DNA of 37,079 nucleotides, taken from contig JAGXFO010000005.1 in the NCBI GenBank assembly GCA_024637255.1, positions 1 to 37,079 of the forward strand, in the 5' to 3' direction. Origin of the DNA: Sulfurovum sp. (GTDB lineage Bacteria; Campylobacterota; Campylobacteria; Campylobacterales; Sulfurovaceae). Position 1 is the stretch's first letter, and the number at the start of each line of letters is the position of its first letter. Below, in pieces: positions 8,458 to 16,816 of this stretch. The notes under the pieces were generated by a model. It was not told the origin of the DNA, did not search any database, and saw nothing but the letters and a program-made list of their open reading frames with translations. The position numbers and the translations under genes were made by a program.

Positions 8458-8844
8458 TTGCATAACATTTTATGCTTCTGGGGGAGATTTAGCTAAAATA
8501 TTGGTTACTTATTCAAGTGGGAATTGTATTAGTGATTAGAATTGGCGATTAGAATATCTAGATGGAGACATATTTTACTGTCCCTACCAGAAACAAGTAC
8601 TTCATATAAACTCTTTTCAAACTCTCGTAAAGAACTAAAATACTTTTCATTTTCAAATAGTCTTTTTAGGTTGGCAGAGTCACGTTATTTGATTAACAAT
8701 ATGGACATTTTTTACAGCCATCTGTAGATAATCCCTTTAAAACTACGATGATAACGGGATTTTATTAACTTTTCAACCTGAATTTTTTTATTTAAGCCTC
8801 AGTTGTGTAAAAATAATGATATTATTCCTCATAAAAGGAGATTT
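8458..8844. other. AT-rich intergenic stretch with a degenerate coding remnant
   Basis: No intact gene is visible. A frame at 8540-8638 on the + strand encodes a protein-like fragment (contains LEYLDGDIFYCPYQKQ) that begins right after an in-frame TAG and has no start, so it looks like the tail of a dead gene. AATCCC at 8730-8735 and GGGATT at 8756-8761 could pair across a 20-base loop before a T-rich run, a weak terminator candidate for the operon to its left. The sequence ATTAGTGATT at about 8528 recurs inverted near 9401-9410, on the far side of the lipoprotein gene. Confidence 0.4.
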
Positions 8845-9378
8845 ATGGTTAATTTAAAATTATTTGTATTAATTTTTATTTCTTTTTTATTGATTCAAGG
8901 CTGTTCTTCCAAGACTACGCAATCTAATATGAATCATACTAATACTAATATGAATAATATTGTTAAAAAAATAGTTGAAGTTGAAACACCTAATGGAAAC
9001 TATACAGCAGTTAATAAAAAAACTGGAGCATATGGTAAATATCAAATCACGCCAGCTACGGCAACATACTATTCAAAAAAACTTGATCTCAATCATTATT
9101 CTTGGAAAGAGCCAAATAACCAAGATAAAATTTTTAAAGCCTTATTATTAGACAATGTTAGATGTCTTCGAACAAAAGGTCATAAAATTGATGCTTTTAC
9201 AGTTTATGGAGCTCATCAACAGGGAGCTACGGGTTTTGATAATATAATAAAAAACAGAAACTTGAATAATGATATGTATGTAAAATTAAGAAGAAATATT
9301 CCTGCAGAATATAGAAATTGTAAAGATGAAGAACTTTGTGAAGTTTGGGTAAGTTATTGGAAAAAGAAACTTAGTTGA
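8845..9378 (+). CDS. Lysozyme/lytic-transglycosylase-like lipoprotein
   Basis: A 177-residue protein starting at ATG 8845 behind a strong AAGGAG; an upstream in-frame start at 8803 lacks this. It has a lipoprotein signal with lipobox LIQGC (Cys20), an Asn/Thr/Met-rich linker (about 25-38), then a domain with VEVETPNGNYTAVN and GAYGKYQITPATA. The Glu (E47), the GNYTAVN stretch and GxYGxYQI resemble the catalytic-Glu and GxxGxxQ motifs of SLT/lysozyme-like muramidases, so it may cleave peptidoglycan from the outer-membrane side. The gene is strikingly AT-rich compared with its neighbours and stands alone at the 3' side of a tRNA gene, suggesting acquisition by transfer. Confidence 0.6.
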   Translation: MVNLKLFVLIFISFLLIQGCSSKTTQSNMNHTNTNMNNIVKKIVEVETPNGNYTAVNKKTGAYGKYQITPATATYYSKKLDLNHYSWKEPNNQDKIFKALLLDNVRCLRTKGHKIDAFTVYGAHQQGATGFDNIIKNRNLNNDMYVKLRRNIPAEYRNCKDEELCEVWVSYWKKKLS

Positions 9379-9706
9379 TTTAAGTTCCATCGATTGAATT
9401 ACAATCACTAATTGAGTGGAACTGTTCAAAATTCTATTTCAGATGCTATATTTATAAAGACTCTCTTGCTAAACCGAAGCAAAAAAATCACTTTTTCAAA
9501 AGCTTATCATTCTCTTCATCACATGTTCTAGCGATCGTGCAAGATGTAAATATAAAAGAAATTTAGTGATGGTTTGTTGATTGAATTGGTGAATAAATAG
9601 GAACGGAGTGCGAATTGAAGTCCCAACTGAAATCCAAAATAAAACTTAAACTAAATTTAATTTTCATGATTGTCTTAAAACAGTCGATATAGTGGGGATT
9701 GTATAG
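9379..9706. other. AT-rich intergenic region at the tRNA 3' end
   Basis: No coding frame with a start and ribosome-binding site was found on either strand. The stretch repeats GATTGAATT (near 9392 and 9579), and ATTAGTGATT occurs here inverted relative to a copy near 8528. It lies immediately beyond the 3' CCA end of the tRNA gene, the usual side for integrated elements, but I see no second copy of the tRNA 3' end. Confidence 0.4.
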
Positions 9707-9783
9707 TGGTGGGTCGGGAGAGACTCGAACTCTCGACCACTCGGTTATGAGCCGAGTGCTCTAACCAACTGAGCTACCGACCC
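9707..9783 (-). tRNA. tRNA with CAT anticodon (tRNA-Met, elongator type)
   Basis: On the minus strand the sequence starts GGGTCGGTAGCTCAG, has an anticodon stem CTCGG/CCGAG around CTCATAA (anticodon CAT), a T arm with GTTCGAGTC, an acceptor stem GGGTCGG/CCGACCC, and an encoded CCA end. The first acceptor pair G-C argues against the initiator tRNA, which has an unpaired first base in bacteria. A CAT anticodon could also belong to tRNA-Ile2, whose C34 is modified to lysidine; the elongator tRNA-Met is more likely but this is not settled. Its 5' end directly abuts the rodA stop codon, so it must be processed from a rodA transcript or from a promoter inside rodA. Confidence 0.93.
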
Positions 9784-10929
9784 TTAATTTAATGCTGGTT
9801 TATCTTTCGAAATCATAACTATTTTCGAGTCGGTATTATATCGGTTGTAGTCTTTAAATGCAATTAAATTTTGTAAAATTCCAAAAATTACTGCAAATAT
9901 AATAAATGAGGTCCCGCCATGGCTAAACATAGGCAAAGGAAGCCCCACTACAGGGGCTAAACCTATGACCATATAGACATTCACGCCCATATAGACAAAA
10001 AATAAAAAGGCCAATCCGGAGGCAAATACTTTAATAAGATAGTCATTGGCATATTTGGCTGAAATATAAAGCAAATTAAAAATAAGCAGCATATAAAGTA
10101 CAACTACAGTGATCATCCCTTTAAATCCAAATCGTTCACCCAAATAAGCAAAGATAAAATCTGTAGAAGATACGGGTAGAAATTTAAGTTGTGTTTGTGT
10201 GGAATCTTCTTTACTTTTTCCTTCAAGTCCACCTGAACCTATGGCGATAAGTGCCTGCCTCACATGGTAACTTGGCTTTCCTATAAAATCAACTACACGT
10301 TGCTTTTGATAAGGCTTTAGTTGCCCGTAAAGTAATGGCGCAGAAAGCCCAAGTATGATAAAAATAGTAGTCCATACTTTCCAGTTTATACCCACTACAA
10401 ACAAAATACCGTACCCGGTGATAAGCAACACCAATGCCGTCCCAAGGTCTGGCTCTTTAGCAATAAGTAAGAAAGGAATAATAATCACTATAGAGAGTTT
10501 AATAAACTGGAAAACACCATACCCTTGTTCTTTGGGAGGATTTCTGCTTATGAGGTATCCAAGCAACATAAAAACACTTACTTTCATAAATTCTGAAGGC
10601 TGAATAGTTACGCCCAATCCGGGGATTTCTATCCATCTTTGTGCCCCAAGTATGGATTTACCTACAAACTCTACAGCTATGAGCAAAACTAAGTTGCTTA
10701 TATAGAGAAGTGGTACAAACCACCACATAATCTGTCGCCATGGTACAAAAACAGAAACAGAAAATATAATAAATGCGAGAAAATAATATATCATCTGTTT
10801 TGTAAAAAGATATGGGTTTATTTCACTAATAAGGCAAGATGATATTACAAAAAGAGGAATGAGTTGCAGCATGAGAACATAAGAAAAATGCTTAAAGATA
10901 CGTCTGTCAAAGTCAAACCAAGATTCCAT
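9784..10929 (-). CDS. rodA: Peptidoglycan glycosyltransferase RodA (SEDS family)
   Basis: A 381-residue polytopic protein of the FtsW/RodA/SpoVE family, which polymerises lipid II into glycan strands during lateral wall growth, together with a class B PBP. Typical segments are GAQRWIEIPGLGVTIQPSEFMK, AKEPDLGTALVLL and the C-terminal PLPMFSHGGTSFI. The ATG at 10929 follows AGGA. The short length and the lack of an N-terminal extension fit RodA better than FtsW. Its stop codon touches the tRNA gene without a spacer. It is divergent from pgeF, with 51 bases between the two starts. Confidence 0.92.
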   Translation of the reverse strand: MESWFDFDRRIFKHFSYVLMLQLIPLFVISSCLISEINPYLFTKQMIYYFLAFIIFSVSVFVPWRQIMWWFVPLLYISNLVLLIAVEFVGKSILGAQRWIEIPGLGVTIQPSEFMKVSVFMLLGYLISRNPPKEQGYGVFQFIKLSIVIIIPFLLIAKEPDLGTALVLLITGYGILFVVGINWKVWTTIFIILGLSAPLLYGQLKPYQKQRVVDFIGKPSYHVRQALIAIGSGGLEGKSKEDSTQTQLKFLPVSSTDFIFAYLGERFGFKGMITVVVLYMLLIFNLLYISAKYANDYLIKVFASGLAFLFFVYMGVNVYMVIGLAPVVGLPLPMFSHGGTSFIIFAVIFGILQNLIAFKDYNRYNTDSKIVMISKDKPALN

Positions 10930-10980
10930 ACTACATCCTATTTTTTAGGGTATTATATCAAAAAGGATATAAGGAGTGTC

Positions 10981-11763
10981 ATGCTTGATTTTTTTACCTT
11001 TCAGCACTTTAAGAAATACCCTTCCCTATTACATGCTGTGACTACAAAATCAAATGATTTACCCTACGCTTTCAGTCTTGCTTTACATACAGGTGAAGAT
11101 ATCGAACATATAGTGGGCAATAGGCATAGACTCTCAAACCTCCTAAATAGTGATGAACCGCTGCATTACATTGTTGCAAATCAAACCCATAGTGACCGAA
11201 TAAAGATCATTACCCAAAAAAAGACCAAAGGCTGGGAGAGTCTTGAGGATGCCATAGAGAATTGTGATGCTCTCATAACAGACGTTAAAGGTGTCATCCT
11301 CAACATACTCACTGCAGACTGTGTACCCATACTTCTCTATGACAAAGAAAAAGAAGTTATAGCTGCCATTCATGCGGGATGGAGGGGTACAAACATGCAT
11401 ATAGTCTCTAAAACTGTACATAAAATGATAGACGTGTATGGTTGCAATCCGCAAGACATCATAGCTGGTATCGCACCATCTATAGGTCGTTGTTGTTATG
11501 AAGTAGGCAAAGATGTTGCAGAACACTTCTTTGACACACTTAAGGGCTTTACAAAAAGAGGTGAAAAATACATGCTAGACTTACCCTTCATCAATAAACA
11601 ACAACTCTTAGCCACCGGACTCAAAGAAGAAAATATTGAAATGAGCCATACTTGCACTTCTTGCCATACAGAGCGATTTTTCTCTTACCGAAAAGAGCAA
11701 GGATGCTCTGGTAGATTTATGAGTATGATAGGTATGAAAAGTGCAAATAAAAAGAGTGTCTAA
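10981..11763 (+). CDS. pgeF: Peptidoglycan editing factor PgeF (YfiH, laccase-fold)
   Basis: A 260-residue protein of the DUF152/multicopper polyphenol oxidase-like family, started at ATG 10981 with a strong TAAGGAG before it; the frame extends 117 bases upstream into rodA without a good start. The conserved zinc-site residues are visible: H70 in ANQTHSDRI, C114 in TADCVPILLYD and H131 in HAGWRGT. YfiH/PgeF removes L-Ser-containing muropeptide precursor errors in E. coli; purine nucleoside phosphorylase activity has also been reported for the family. Placement opposite rodA fits a cell-wall role. Confidence 0.9.
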   Translation: MLDFFTFQHFKKYPSLLHAVTTKSNDLPYAFSLALHTGEDIEHIVGNRHRLSNLLNSDEPLHYIVANQTHSDRIKIITQKKTKGWESLEDAIENCDALITDVKGVILNILTADCVPILLYDKEKEVIAAIHAGWRGTNMHIVSKTVHKMIDVYGCNPQDIIAGIAPSIGRCCYEVGKDVAEHFFDTLKGFTKRGEKYMLDLPFINKQQLLATGLKEENIEMSHTCTSCHTERFFSYRKEQGCSGRFMSMIGMKSANKKSV

Positions 11764-11795
11764 ATTATTCATATTTTAAATGCATCAAATACACA

Positions 11796-12227
11796 TCAGA
11801 CATCTGTATTGCCACAATGTCCACATTTTTTAGCCGCAAGAGGGATACTTTCAGCACATTCACTGCATGTTTTTATATTAACTACAACTTCAGGTTCAGG
11901 TTCTTTTAGTTTATTGTATGCCTTGATAAACATAAATACAACAAGACCTAAAATAATAAATGAGATTATATCATTGATAAACAACCCATACTTTACAGCA
12001 GGAGCACCGGCCTTATCCAATGCTTCTATCGTCGCGTATTCATTGCCATCCAATGCAATAAAAAGCTGTGAAAAATCAACTTTCCCCATCAGCATACCTA
12101 CCGGTGGCATCACCACGTTGGTCACCATTGATTTCACTACTGTTGCAAAAGCACCGCCAAAAATAAAGCCAACTGCCATATCTACCATATTTCCCTGAAC
12201 TAAAAACTTTTTAAACTCTTCTAGCAT
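11796..12227 (-). CDS. mscL: Large-conductance mechanosensitive channel MscL with C-terminal zinc ribbon
   Basis: A 143-residue protein. The N-terminal helix and TM1 (EEFKKFLVQGNMVDMAVGFIFGGAF) and TM2 (about 80-103) are classic MscL, the pentameric inner-membrane safety valve that opens under membrane tension in hypo-osmotic shock. After the cytoplasmic helix the protein continues into CSECAESIPLAAKKCGHCG, with C121, C124, C135 and C138 in two CxxC pairs, a zinc-ribbon knuckle. Standard MscL ends in a charged helical bundle without cysteines. GAAGGAG precedes ATG 12227. It is convergent with pgeF, with a 32-base gap, and a TATAAT box lies on the minus strand at 12257-12262. Confidence 0.93.
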   Translation of the reverse strand: MLEEFKKFLVQGNMVDMAVGFIFGGAFATVVKSMVTNVVMPPVGMLMGKVDFSQLFIALDGNEYATIEALDKAGAPAVKYGLFINDIISFIILGLVVFMFIKAYNKLKEPEPEVVVNIKTCSECAESIPLAAKKCGHCGNTDV

Positions 12228-12299
12228 TCTTTCTCCTTCATTAAAAAATATAAATAATTATAATATAAATTGAGGGGAAAAAGCTTGGAGTTGTGAAAG

Positions 12300-12326
12300 T
12301 TATCCTCATGGTTAACACGAGGATAA
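12300..12326 (-). terminator. Hairpin downstream of ccsBA
   Basis: TTATCCTC (12300-12307) and GAGGATAA (12319-12326) form a perfect 8-bp stem with an 11-base loop, starting 11 bases after the ccsBA stop. The tail on the minus strand (CTTTC) is poor in T, so termination efficiency is uncertain. Confidence 0.5.
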
Positions 12327-12336
12327 GAAAATGAGA

Positions 12337-15300
12337 TTATGCCAGTTTTCTGTTTCTAGAAGCAAGCAGTGTCAAAACAAACAAACCTGCTGTTGCATAA
12401 TAGACCCACATAGGGATAGGCACAGGGTCACCCGCAGCATAAGAATGCAGTCCTGAGAGATAGTAGTTTACCCCAAAGTATGTCATCAGTACCGTGGAGT
12501 ATGCCCATGTTGATGCAACATTATAGATGAAGTTTGACTTTAGCGCAGGTATAAATCTCAAGTGAAGCACCATCGCATAAATCAATATAGTAACGGCGGC
12601 CCAAGTCTCTTTAGCATCCCAGCCCCAGTAGCGTCCCCATGACTCATTTGCCCAGACACCGCCAAGGAAATTTCCTATCGTAAGTAAAAAAAGACCTATA
12701 ATGAGTCCCATTTCAGAAAGATTGCTTAGCTCTTTGATGGAGCGGTCTATGTTTTCGTTGCCATTTTTTCCTCTTAAGATATATAAGATAAGGACCAAAA
12801 GAGACAAGATAGAACCCAATCCAAAAAAGCCGTCACCCGAAATAATCGTTGCCACGTGTATCATAAGCCAGTAAGATTTAAGTACAGGCACTAGATTGGT
12901 AATCTCCGGGTTAATGAAGCTCATATGCGCCACACCCATCGTAACACCTGCCAAAATTGCAGTCCCTGCCAAAGCAAAAGGCGAACGTCTAGCCAAAATA
13001 ACCCCAGCAAGTACCGTAGAGGCTGCGATGAACACTATAGACTCATAAGCATTTGACCATGGTGCATGTCCGGCAATATACCAACGGATACCCAATCCAA
13101 TGATATGCATGCCAAACCCGATAATCAAAAGAGTTAATGCTCCACGCATAATCCACTTCATAGAAAAGGTTGGTTTGAGTACATGAATAAATGCAAAGAT
13201 AAGTAGCACAAGTCCCAGCAAAAGGTAAAGAGGAACGAGTTTTCCAAAGAGTCCAAATTGGTTATATTTGATTTCCATATCAATGTGACTTGGGCTTGGA
13301 ATCACTGCCGAACCATATTTTTCCTGATACTGACGGATACCTTTAAGTGCTAAATCAGCATTGCTCCAATCACCTTTTTGAAGCCCATCTGCTACCATCC
13401 TAAAATAAGCTGCAATACTCATTTTTACTTCATCGGACTGCTCTTTTGGATACTCTTTTATGGCGTCCATAGGTGCCATCCATTTATTATTGACATCCTC
13501 AGGTTTTGGATAAATGCGCAAAAGTGAGCCTTGATACGCCATAAATGCAACATTAACTCTTTCATCTATCTTGATGAGTTCTTTGTCGTATTGTGTCTGC
13601 TCCAATGGTTTCTTTTGACTAGCCTGAGTTACTGCATCAAAAATCTTATAACTGTTGTCTGCCTCTAAAAAGAAGTCTGTAAATTTTGCATACTGTGTCT
13701 CCTCAGGAAGTCCCAGTGTCAGAGCTATCTTTTTGTGTCCTATTTTGATCATCGGAACATTTTGGTAAAGTCCGGGCTGCATGATCATACCCAGCAACAT
13801 TTGCGTCGGCTCAAGATCAAAAAGCACCGATCTTCCCGTAATCTTAGCGATAACATCATGTGCGACCGTATCCATAGGTTTCATACGTCCCTGATGATCC
13901 TGCACAGCAAGTTTTCCAAAGTTTTTCGCATGTGATACATCATAGGACTGCATCGTTTTTAGCATCTCCTCATCAATTAATGGCGATGCTGCATGAAGAT
14001 TTTGCGGACTAAATGCTAAAAGTACTACCGCTGCTGCTGCCACAGCAGATGCTTGCAATTTTCTTGCTCCTTTAAGCAATTTCTGAAATCTTCCCGTGGG
14101 TGCAAACAAAGACCAGATCATTCCAAGTCCAAGTAAAATATATCCTATGTAAGTAGGCCATGTCCCCGGATCATGATTGACTGAAAGTACTGTACCTTTT
14201 TCATCCTGATCATACGAAGATTGGAAAAAACGGTAGTTTCTGTGGTCCAGTATATGGTTCATATAAATTTTATACGCCATATTGATATTTTGCTCTTTAT
14301 CTATAAGTACCACATCGCTCGAGTATGATGCAGGCGTCATTGAGCCAGGGTAACGCTCCAACTCAAAGTTTTCAAGTTTTATGCTAAATGGTATATCTAT
14401 CATTTTTGCGCCCACACGCATGTCTATATGAACACCGTTTAAATCCATTTTCTCTATTTTGCCTACTTTTCCTTTATAGGGGCGTGTTGTAATCATTTGG
14501 CTTTTGTCACCTACGGAGACTTTCCACTGCATATATTCAGCCTGTCCGCTCTGTGTTTTAATGTCATGAGAGTCTAGCTTCACAATAGCTTTTTCATGCA
14601 CATCTTTCAATACAATGGCATTGGTACCAAAACGGTATAGCATTCTATTTTTAAAATCATTTTTACCAGCCTGAAGTTCGCCAGATATTTGGTCATTCAT
14701 ATTGAGTGTCTGCAAGACGAAAGGGAAATTTACCTTATAGCCTTTGGCTGCATCCTCAATTAGAAATGTGGGCTTATCGGTTGTTGCTTCAACGTTATAC
14801 CCTATATAAAACGAGCCAAGGTCTTTTCTCTCCCCTTTAGCCAAGTAATAAATTTCACCTTGCTGTCCTGTTGAAATTTTCAACTCAAGAAGTTTTTTTC
14901 CCTCCTCTGATGCTACGGCGATTTCTTGTGCTGTTGGCATATATTTGACAAGTTCAATATTCACCTTTTTATCACCTACGCTAAGACTTTCTCTTAAACT
15001 GTTGGATGTCATAGTTGAAAGATAAAGCTCTTTCTCATACGAAGCATTTTCATCACCTTGCATTGCATGAATCTGTAGCACATTAGCTTCAGAAACCATC
15101 ACCTTGCTAGCTTCGCCTTCACGAATGTGCATAACTCCCTCATATCCGGCATACCGCGTAACCAGTGCCCCTAAAGCAATAACAATAAATGAAAAGTGAA
15201 AGAGAAAAACAGCAGGCTTGGTCTTGTAGGATTTGACTTTGATCATATTGTAAATCAATATGGCTATAAAATAAGCCAAAAATACCTCAAACCATTGTGC

Positions 15301-15426
15301 TTTATAAATAAGCGCCCTGGCTGTTTGTGTTCCATAGTCGTTTTCTATAAACGTCGCAACACCTATCAATACCCCAAATAAAAACAGCATTAAGACTGCC
15401 ATCTTCATAGAAAAAATATATTTCAT
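12337..15426 (-). CDS. ccsBA: Cytochrome c biogenesis protein CcsBA (ResB-ResC fusion)
   Basis: A 1029-residue protein that joins the CcsB/ResB domain (N-terminal helices, large periplasmic domain, about residues 1-450) to a CcsA/ResC domain (about 720-1029), with a second periplasmic region between. The heme-handling WWD motif is visible as WGRYWGWDAKETW near the C-terminus, and histidines in adjacent helices are likely heme ligands. In system II cytochrome c maturation, CcsBA exports heme and attaches it to CXXCH apocytochromes in the periplasm. The single-chain form is characteristic of Campylobacterota and some others. AAGGA precedes ATG 15426, and a TATAAT box is at 15471-15476 on the same strand. 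It appears monocistronic. Confidence 0.93.
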   Translation of the reverse strand: MKYIFSMKMAVLMLFLFGVLIGVATFIENDYGTQTARALIYKAQWFEVFLAYFIAILIYNMIKVKSYKTKPAVFLFHFSFIVIALGALVTRYAGYEGVMHIREGEASKVMVSEANVLQIHAMQGDENASYEKELYLSTMTSNSLRESLSVGDKKVNIELVKYMPTAQEIAVASEEGKKLLELKISTGQQGEIYYLAKGERKDLGSFYIGYNVEATTDKPTFLIEDAAKGYKVNFPFVLQTLNMNDQISGELQAGKNDFKNRMLYRFGTNAIVLKDVHEKAIVKLDSHDIKTQSGQAEYMQWKVSVGDKSQMITTRPYKGKVGKIEKMDLNGVHIDMRVGAKMIDIPFSIKLENFELERYPGSMTPASYSSDVVLIDKEQNINMAYKIYMNHILDHRNYRFFQSSYDQDEKGTVLSVNHDPGTWPTYIGYILLGLGMIWSLFAPTGRFQKLLKGARKLQASAVAAAAVVLLAFSPQNLHAASPLIDEEMLKTMQSYDVSHAKNFGKLAVQDHQGRMKPMDTVAHDVIAKITGRSVLFDLEPTQMLLGMIMQPGLYQNVPMIKIGHKKIALTLGLPEETQYAKFTDFFLEADNSYKIFDAVTQASQKKPLEQTQYDKELIKIDERVNVAFMAYQGSLLRIYPKPEDVNNKWMAPMDAIKEYPKEQSDEVKMSIAAYFRMVADGLQKGDWSNADLALKGIRQYQEKYGSAVIPSPSHIDMEIKYNQFGLFGKLVPLYLLLGLVLLIFAFIHVLKPTFSMKWIMRGALTLLIIGFGMHIIGLGIRWYIAGHAPWSNAYESIVFIAASTVLAGVILARRSPFALAGTAILAGVTMGVAHMSFINPEITNLVPVLKSYWLMIHVATIISGDGFFGLGSILSLLVLILYILRGKNGNENIDRSIKELSNLSEMGLIIGLFLLTIGNFLGGVWANESWGRYWGWDAKETWAAVTILIYAMVLHLRFIPALKSNFIYNVASTWAYSTVLMTYFGVNYYLSGLHSYAAGDPVPIPMWVYYATAGLFVLTLLASRNRKLA

Positions 15427-15552
15427 CTCTAGTATCCTTCCAGATTGACCCTTGGGCCATGATTAAAAAGATTATAACGGATGTTTACTAACCAACTGTT
15501 AATTCGGATAGTTTGACTCTTGTTATTACATTTAGACACTATAAATGTTACA

Positions 15553-16260
15553 TTAAAGCTCTACAAGCACCCGAAAACCTATAAAGTAATTCTTTCCTCC
15601 TGAACCAAGGTTTATCCTTGATGTACATGAGCATTTATCTGCATTTGCATTATAAGAGCCACCGCGCAGCACCCTTCCTTTTTCACTCGCCTCTTTACAT
15701 GCTGATCCATCAAAAGGCGCATTGCTATACGTCTGCGCATAATGATCAGAACACCATTCCCACACATTTCCATGCATATCATACAGTCCCCATGCATTTG
15801 GTTTTTTTGTGCCTACATCATGCGTCAAGCCTTCTGAGTTTCCGATATACCAGGCATACTCACCCAACAATGTATTGTCGTTTCCAAAACAGTACTTGTC
15901 TGTACTGCCTGCGCGACAGGCATACTCCCACTCTGCTTCAGTGGGTAAACGGTAGGTCATACCTTCTCTTTGTGTTTTCCATGTGCAGTATGCTTTTGCA
16001 TCTGTCCAACGCACACGACGCACAGGTACATAAAAACCTAAATGCTCATGTCTTTCTTCAGGCACTTCTGCTCCTGTAGCTTGGGCAAAAAGCATATAAT
16101 CTTCCACTGTTACAAGATATTTACTCATTGCTACATCATAATTTATATGTACCTCGTGCGCTGGTTTTTCATTTTCTTTGGCAAGCGCATCTTTAGACCC
16201 CATAAGGAAAGAACCTCGTGGCAACTGTACAAAGTTATCGTTTATTTTTTTTGGATTCAT
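15553..16260 (-). CDS. SUMF1/formylglycine-generating-enzyme-domain protein lacking one active-site Cys
   Basis: A 235-residue single-domain protein of the FGE-sulfatase (SUMF1) fold: PRGSFLMGS at the start, YRLPTEAEWEYACRAG, NAWGLYDMHGNVWEW and the end RVLRGGSYNANADKC. In true formylglycine-generating enzymes the GGSY stretch is followed by two copper-binding cysteines (human C336 and C341). Here the first is Ala205 and the second is C210, with an extra C212. It is therefore probably not a sulfatase activator; the fold is also used for ligand binding, in EgtB-type iron enzymes and in surface proteins. No signal peptide and no sulfatase gene are seen. It starts 19 bases after the toxin gene in the same direction, so it may be cotranscribed with the toxin-antitoxin pair. 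Confidence 0.8.
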   Translation of the reverse strand: MNPKKINDNFVQLPRGSFLMGSKDALAKENEKPAHEVHINYDVAMSKYLVTVEDYMLFAQATGAEVPEERHEHLGFYVPVRRVRWTDAKAYCTWKTQREGMTYRLPTEAEWEYACRAGSTDKYCFGNDNTLLGEYAWYIGNSEGLTHDVGTKKPNAWGLYDMHGNVWEWCSDHYAQTYSNAPFDGSACKEASEKGRVLRGGSYNANADKCSCTSRINLGSGGKNYFIGFRVLVEL

Positions 16261-16279
16261 CTATTTTTCTCTTTCCATT

Positions 16280-16555
16280 TCAATACGCCTCATCATGTGT
16301 TCCAATACTCACAGGAACAATTCTTTCATCTTGGATACAAAACTCTATCGTTATTCTATACTGTATATCTAATGAAACTGAATGTAATGCTTCAAGTTTT
16401 CCTGTCAGTTTATGTAAACGTAATGAAGGATGAAAAGGATTAGCCTCAAGCAGTAAAATCGTTTTTTTATATTTTGGCACAATGTCTTTATGCCTTTTCA
16501 AAAACTTGATTAACTTTTTCTCAAAGCTATCGGTATAATCAATCCTGTAAGGCAT
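16280..16555 (-). CDS. Type II toxin, RelE/ParE superfamily (YafQ-like)
   Basis: A 91-residue basic protein with the RelE/ParE fold signature: an N-terminal YRIDYTDSFEKKLIKFLKRH, then LLEANPFHPSLRLHKLTGKLEALHSVSLDIQYRITIEF and a C-terminal IGTHDEAY. The NPxxPSLRLHKLxG block and the terminal H-D-E-x-Y are typical of YafQ/RelE-like ribosome-dependent mRNA interferases, though specificity cannot be read. It overlaps the antitoxin gene by 17 bases, as in many toxin-antitoxin operons where translation of the toxin depends on the antitoxin. It lies immediately downstream of the restriction-modification gene's promoter-antitoxin unit. Confidence 0.85.
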   Translation of the reverse strand: MPYRIDYTDSFEKKLIKFLKRHKDIVPKYKKTILLLEANPFHPSLRLHKLTGKLEALHSVSLDIQYRITIEFCIQDERIVPVSIGTHDEAY

Positions 16556-16799
16556 TGTCTAAGACTTTAAAATGTTCCTTTGAGCTCAACGTCTTGTAGT
16601 TGCCGCCTGCTATGTCTTCCTGTGCTTCTCGTAGCGCATGTTCAAGTTCACACTCCCGCAGATACGTATAACGCTCCATATCAACGATGACATATTTATT
16701 TTTTCCTCTTACCGAGATAAGCACTTCATCAAGCGTCTTGAACATACCATCCAACAAAGAGATACCTTTTACTTTTAACTCATTTGCAGATATTACCAT
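16539..16799 (-). CDS. Type II antitoxin, Phd/YefM-like
   Basis: An 86-residue acidic partner of the RelE-like toxin. The N-terminus (MVISANELKVKGISLL, then VISVRGKNKYVIVDMERYTYLRE) matches the Phd/YefM DNA-binding fold, where the start of the protein binds the operator. The C-terminal part (about 50-86) should be the disordered segment that wraps the toxin. GGAT precedes ATG 16799. It is transcribed from a consensus promoter just upstream with an inverted repeat over the -10 box, fitting autoregulation by the antitoxin and the toxin-antitoxin complex. Confidence 0.8.
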   Translation of the reverse strand: MVISANELKVKGISLLDGMFKTLDEVLISVRGKNKYVIVDMERYTYLRECELEHALREAQEDIAGGNYKTLSSKEHFKVLDNALQD

Positions 16800-16816
16800 A
16801 TCGTATCCTTAATCGT

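Noticed and set aside
8542..8727. 61-codon frame starting MAIRISRWRH
   Set aside because: No ribosome-binding site and atypical composition; the neighbouring frame at 8540-8638 looks more protein-like, so this is probably a shifted reading of a remnant.
15618..16079. Long His/Leu-rich frame opposite the SUMF1-domain gene
   Set aside because: Antisense shadow of a well-supported gene; composition is low-complexity and there is no start signal.
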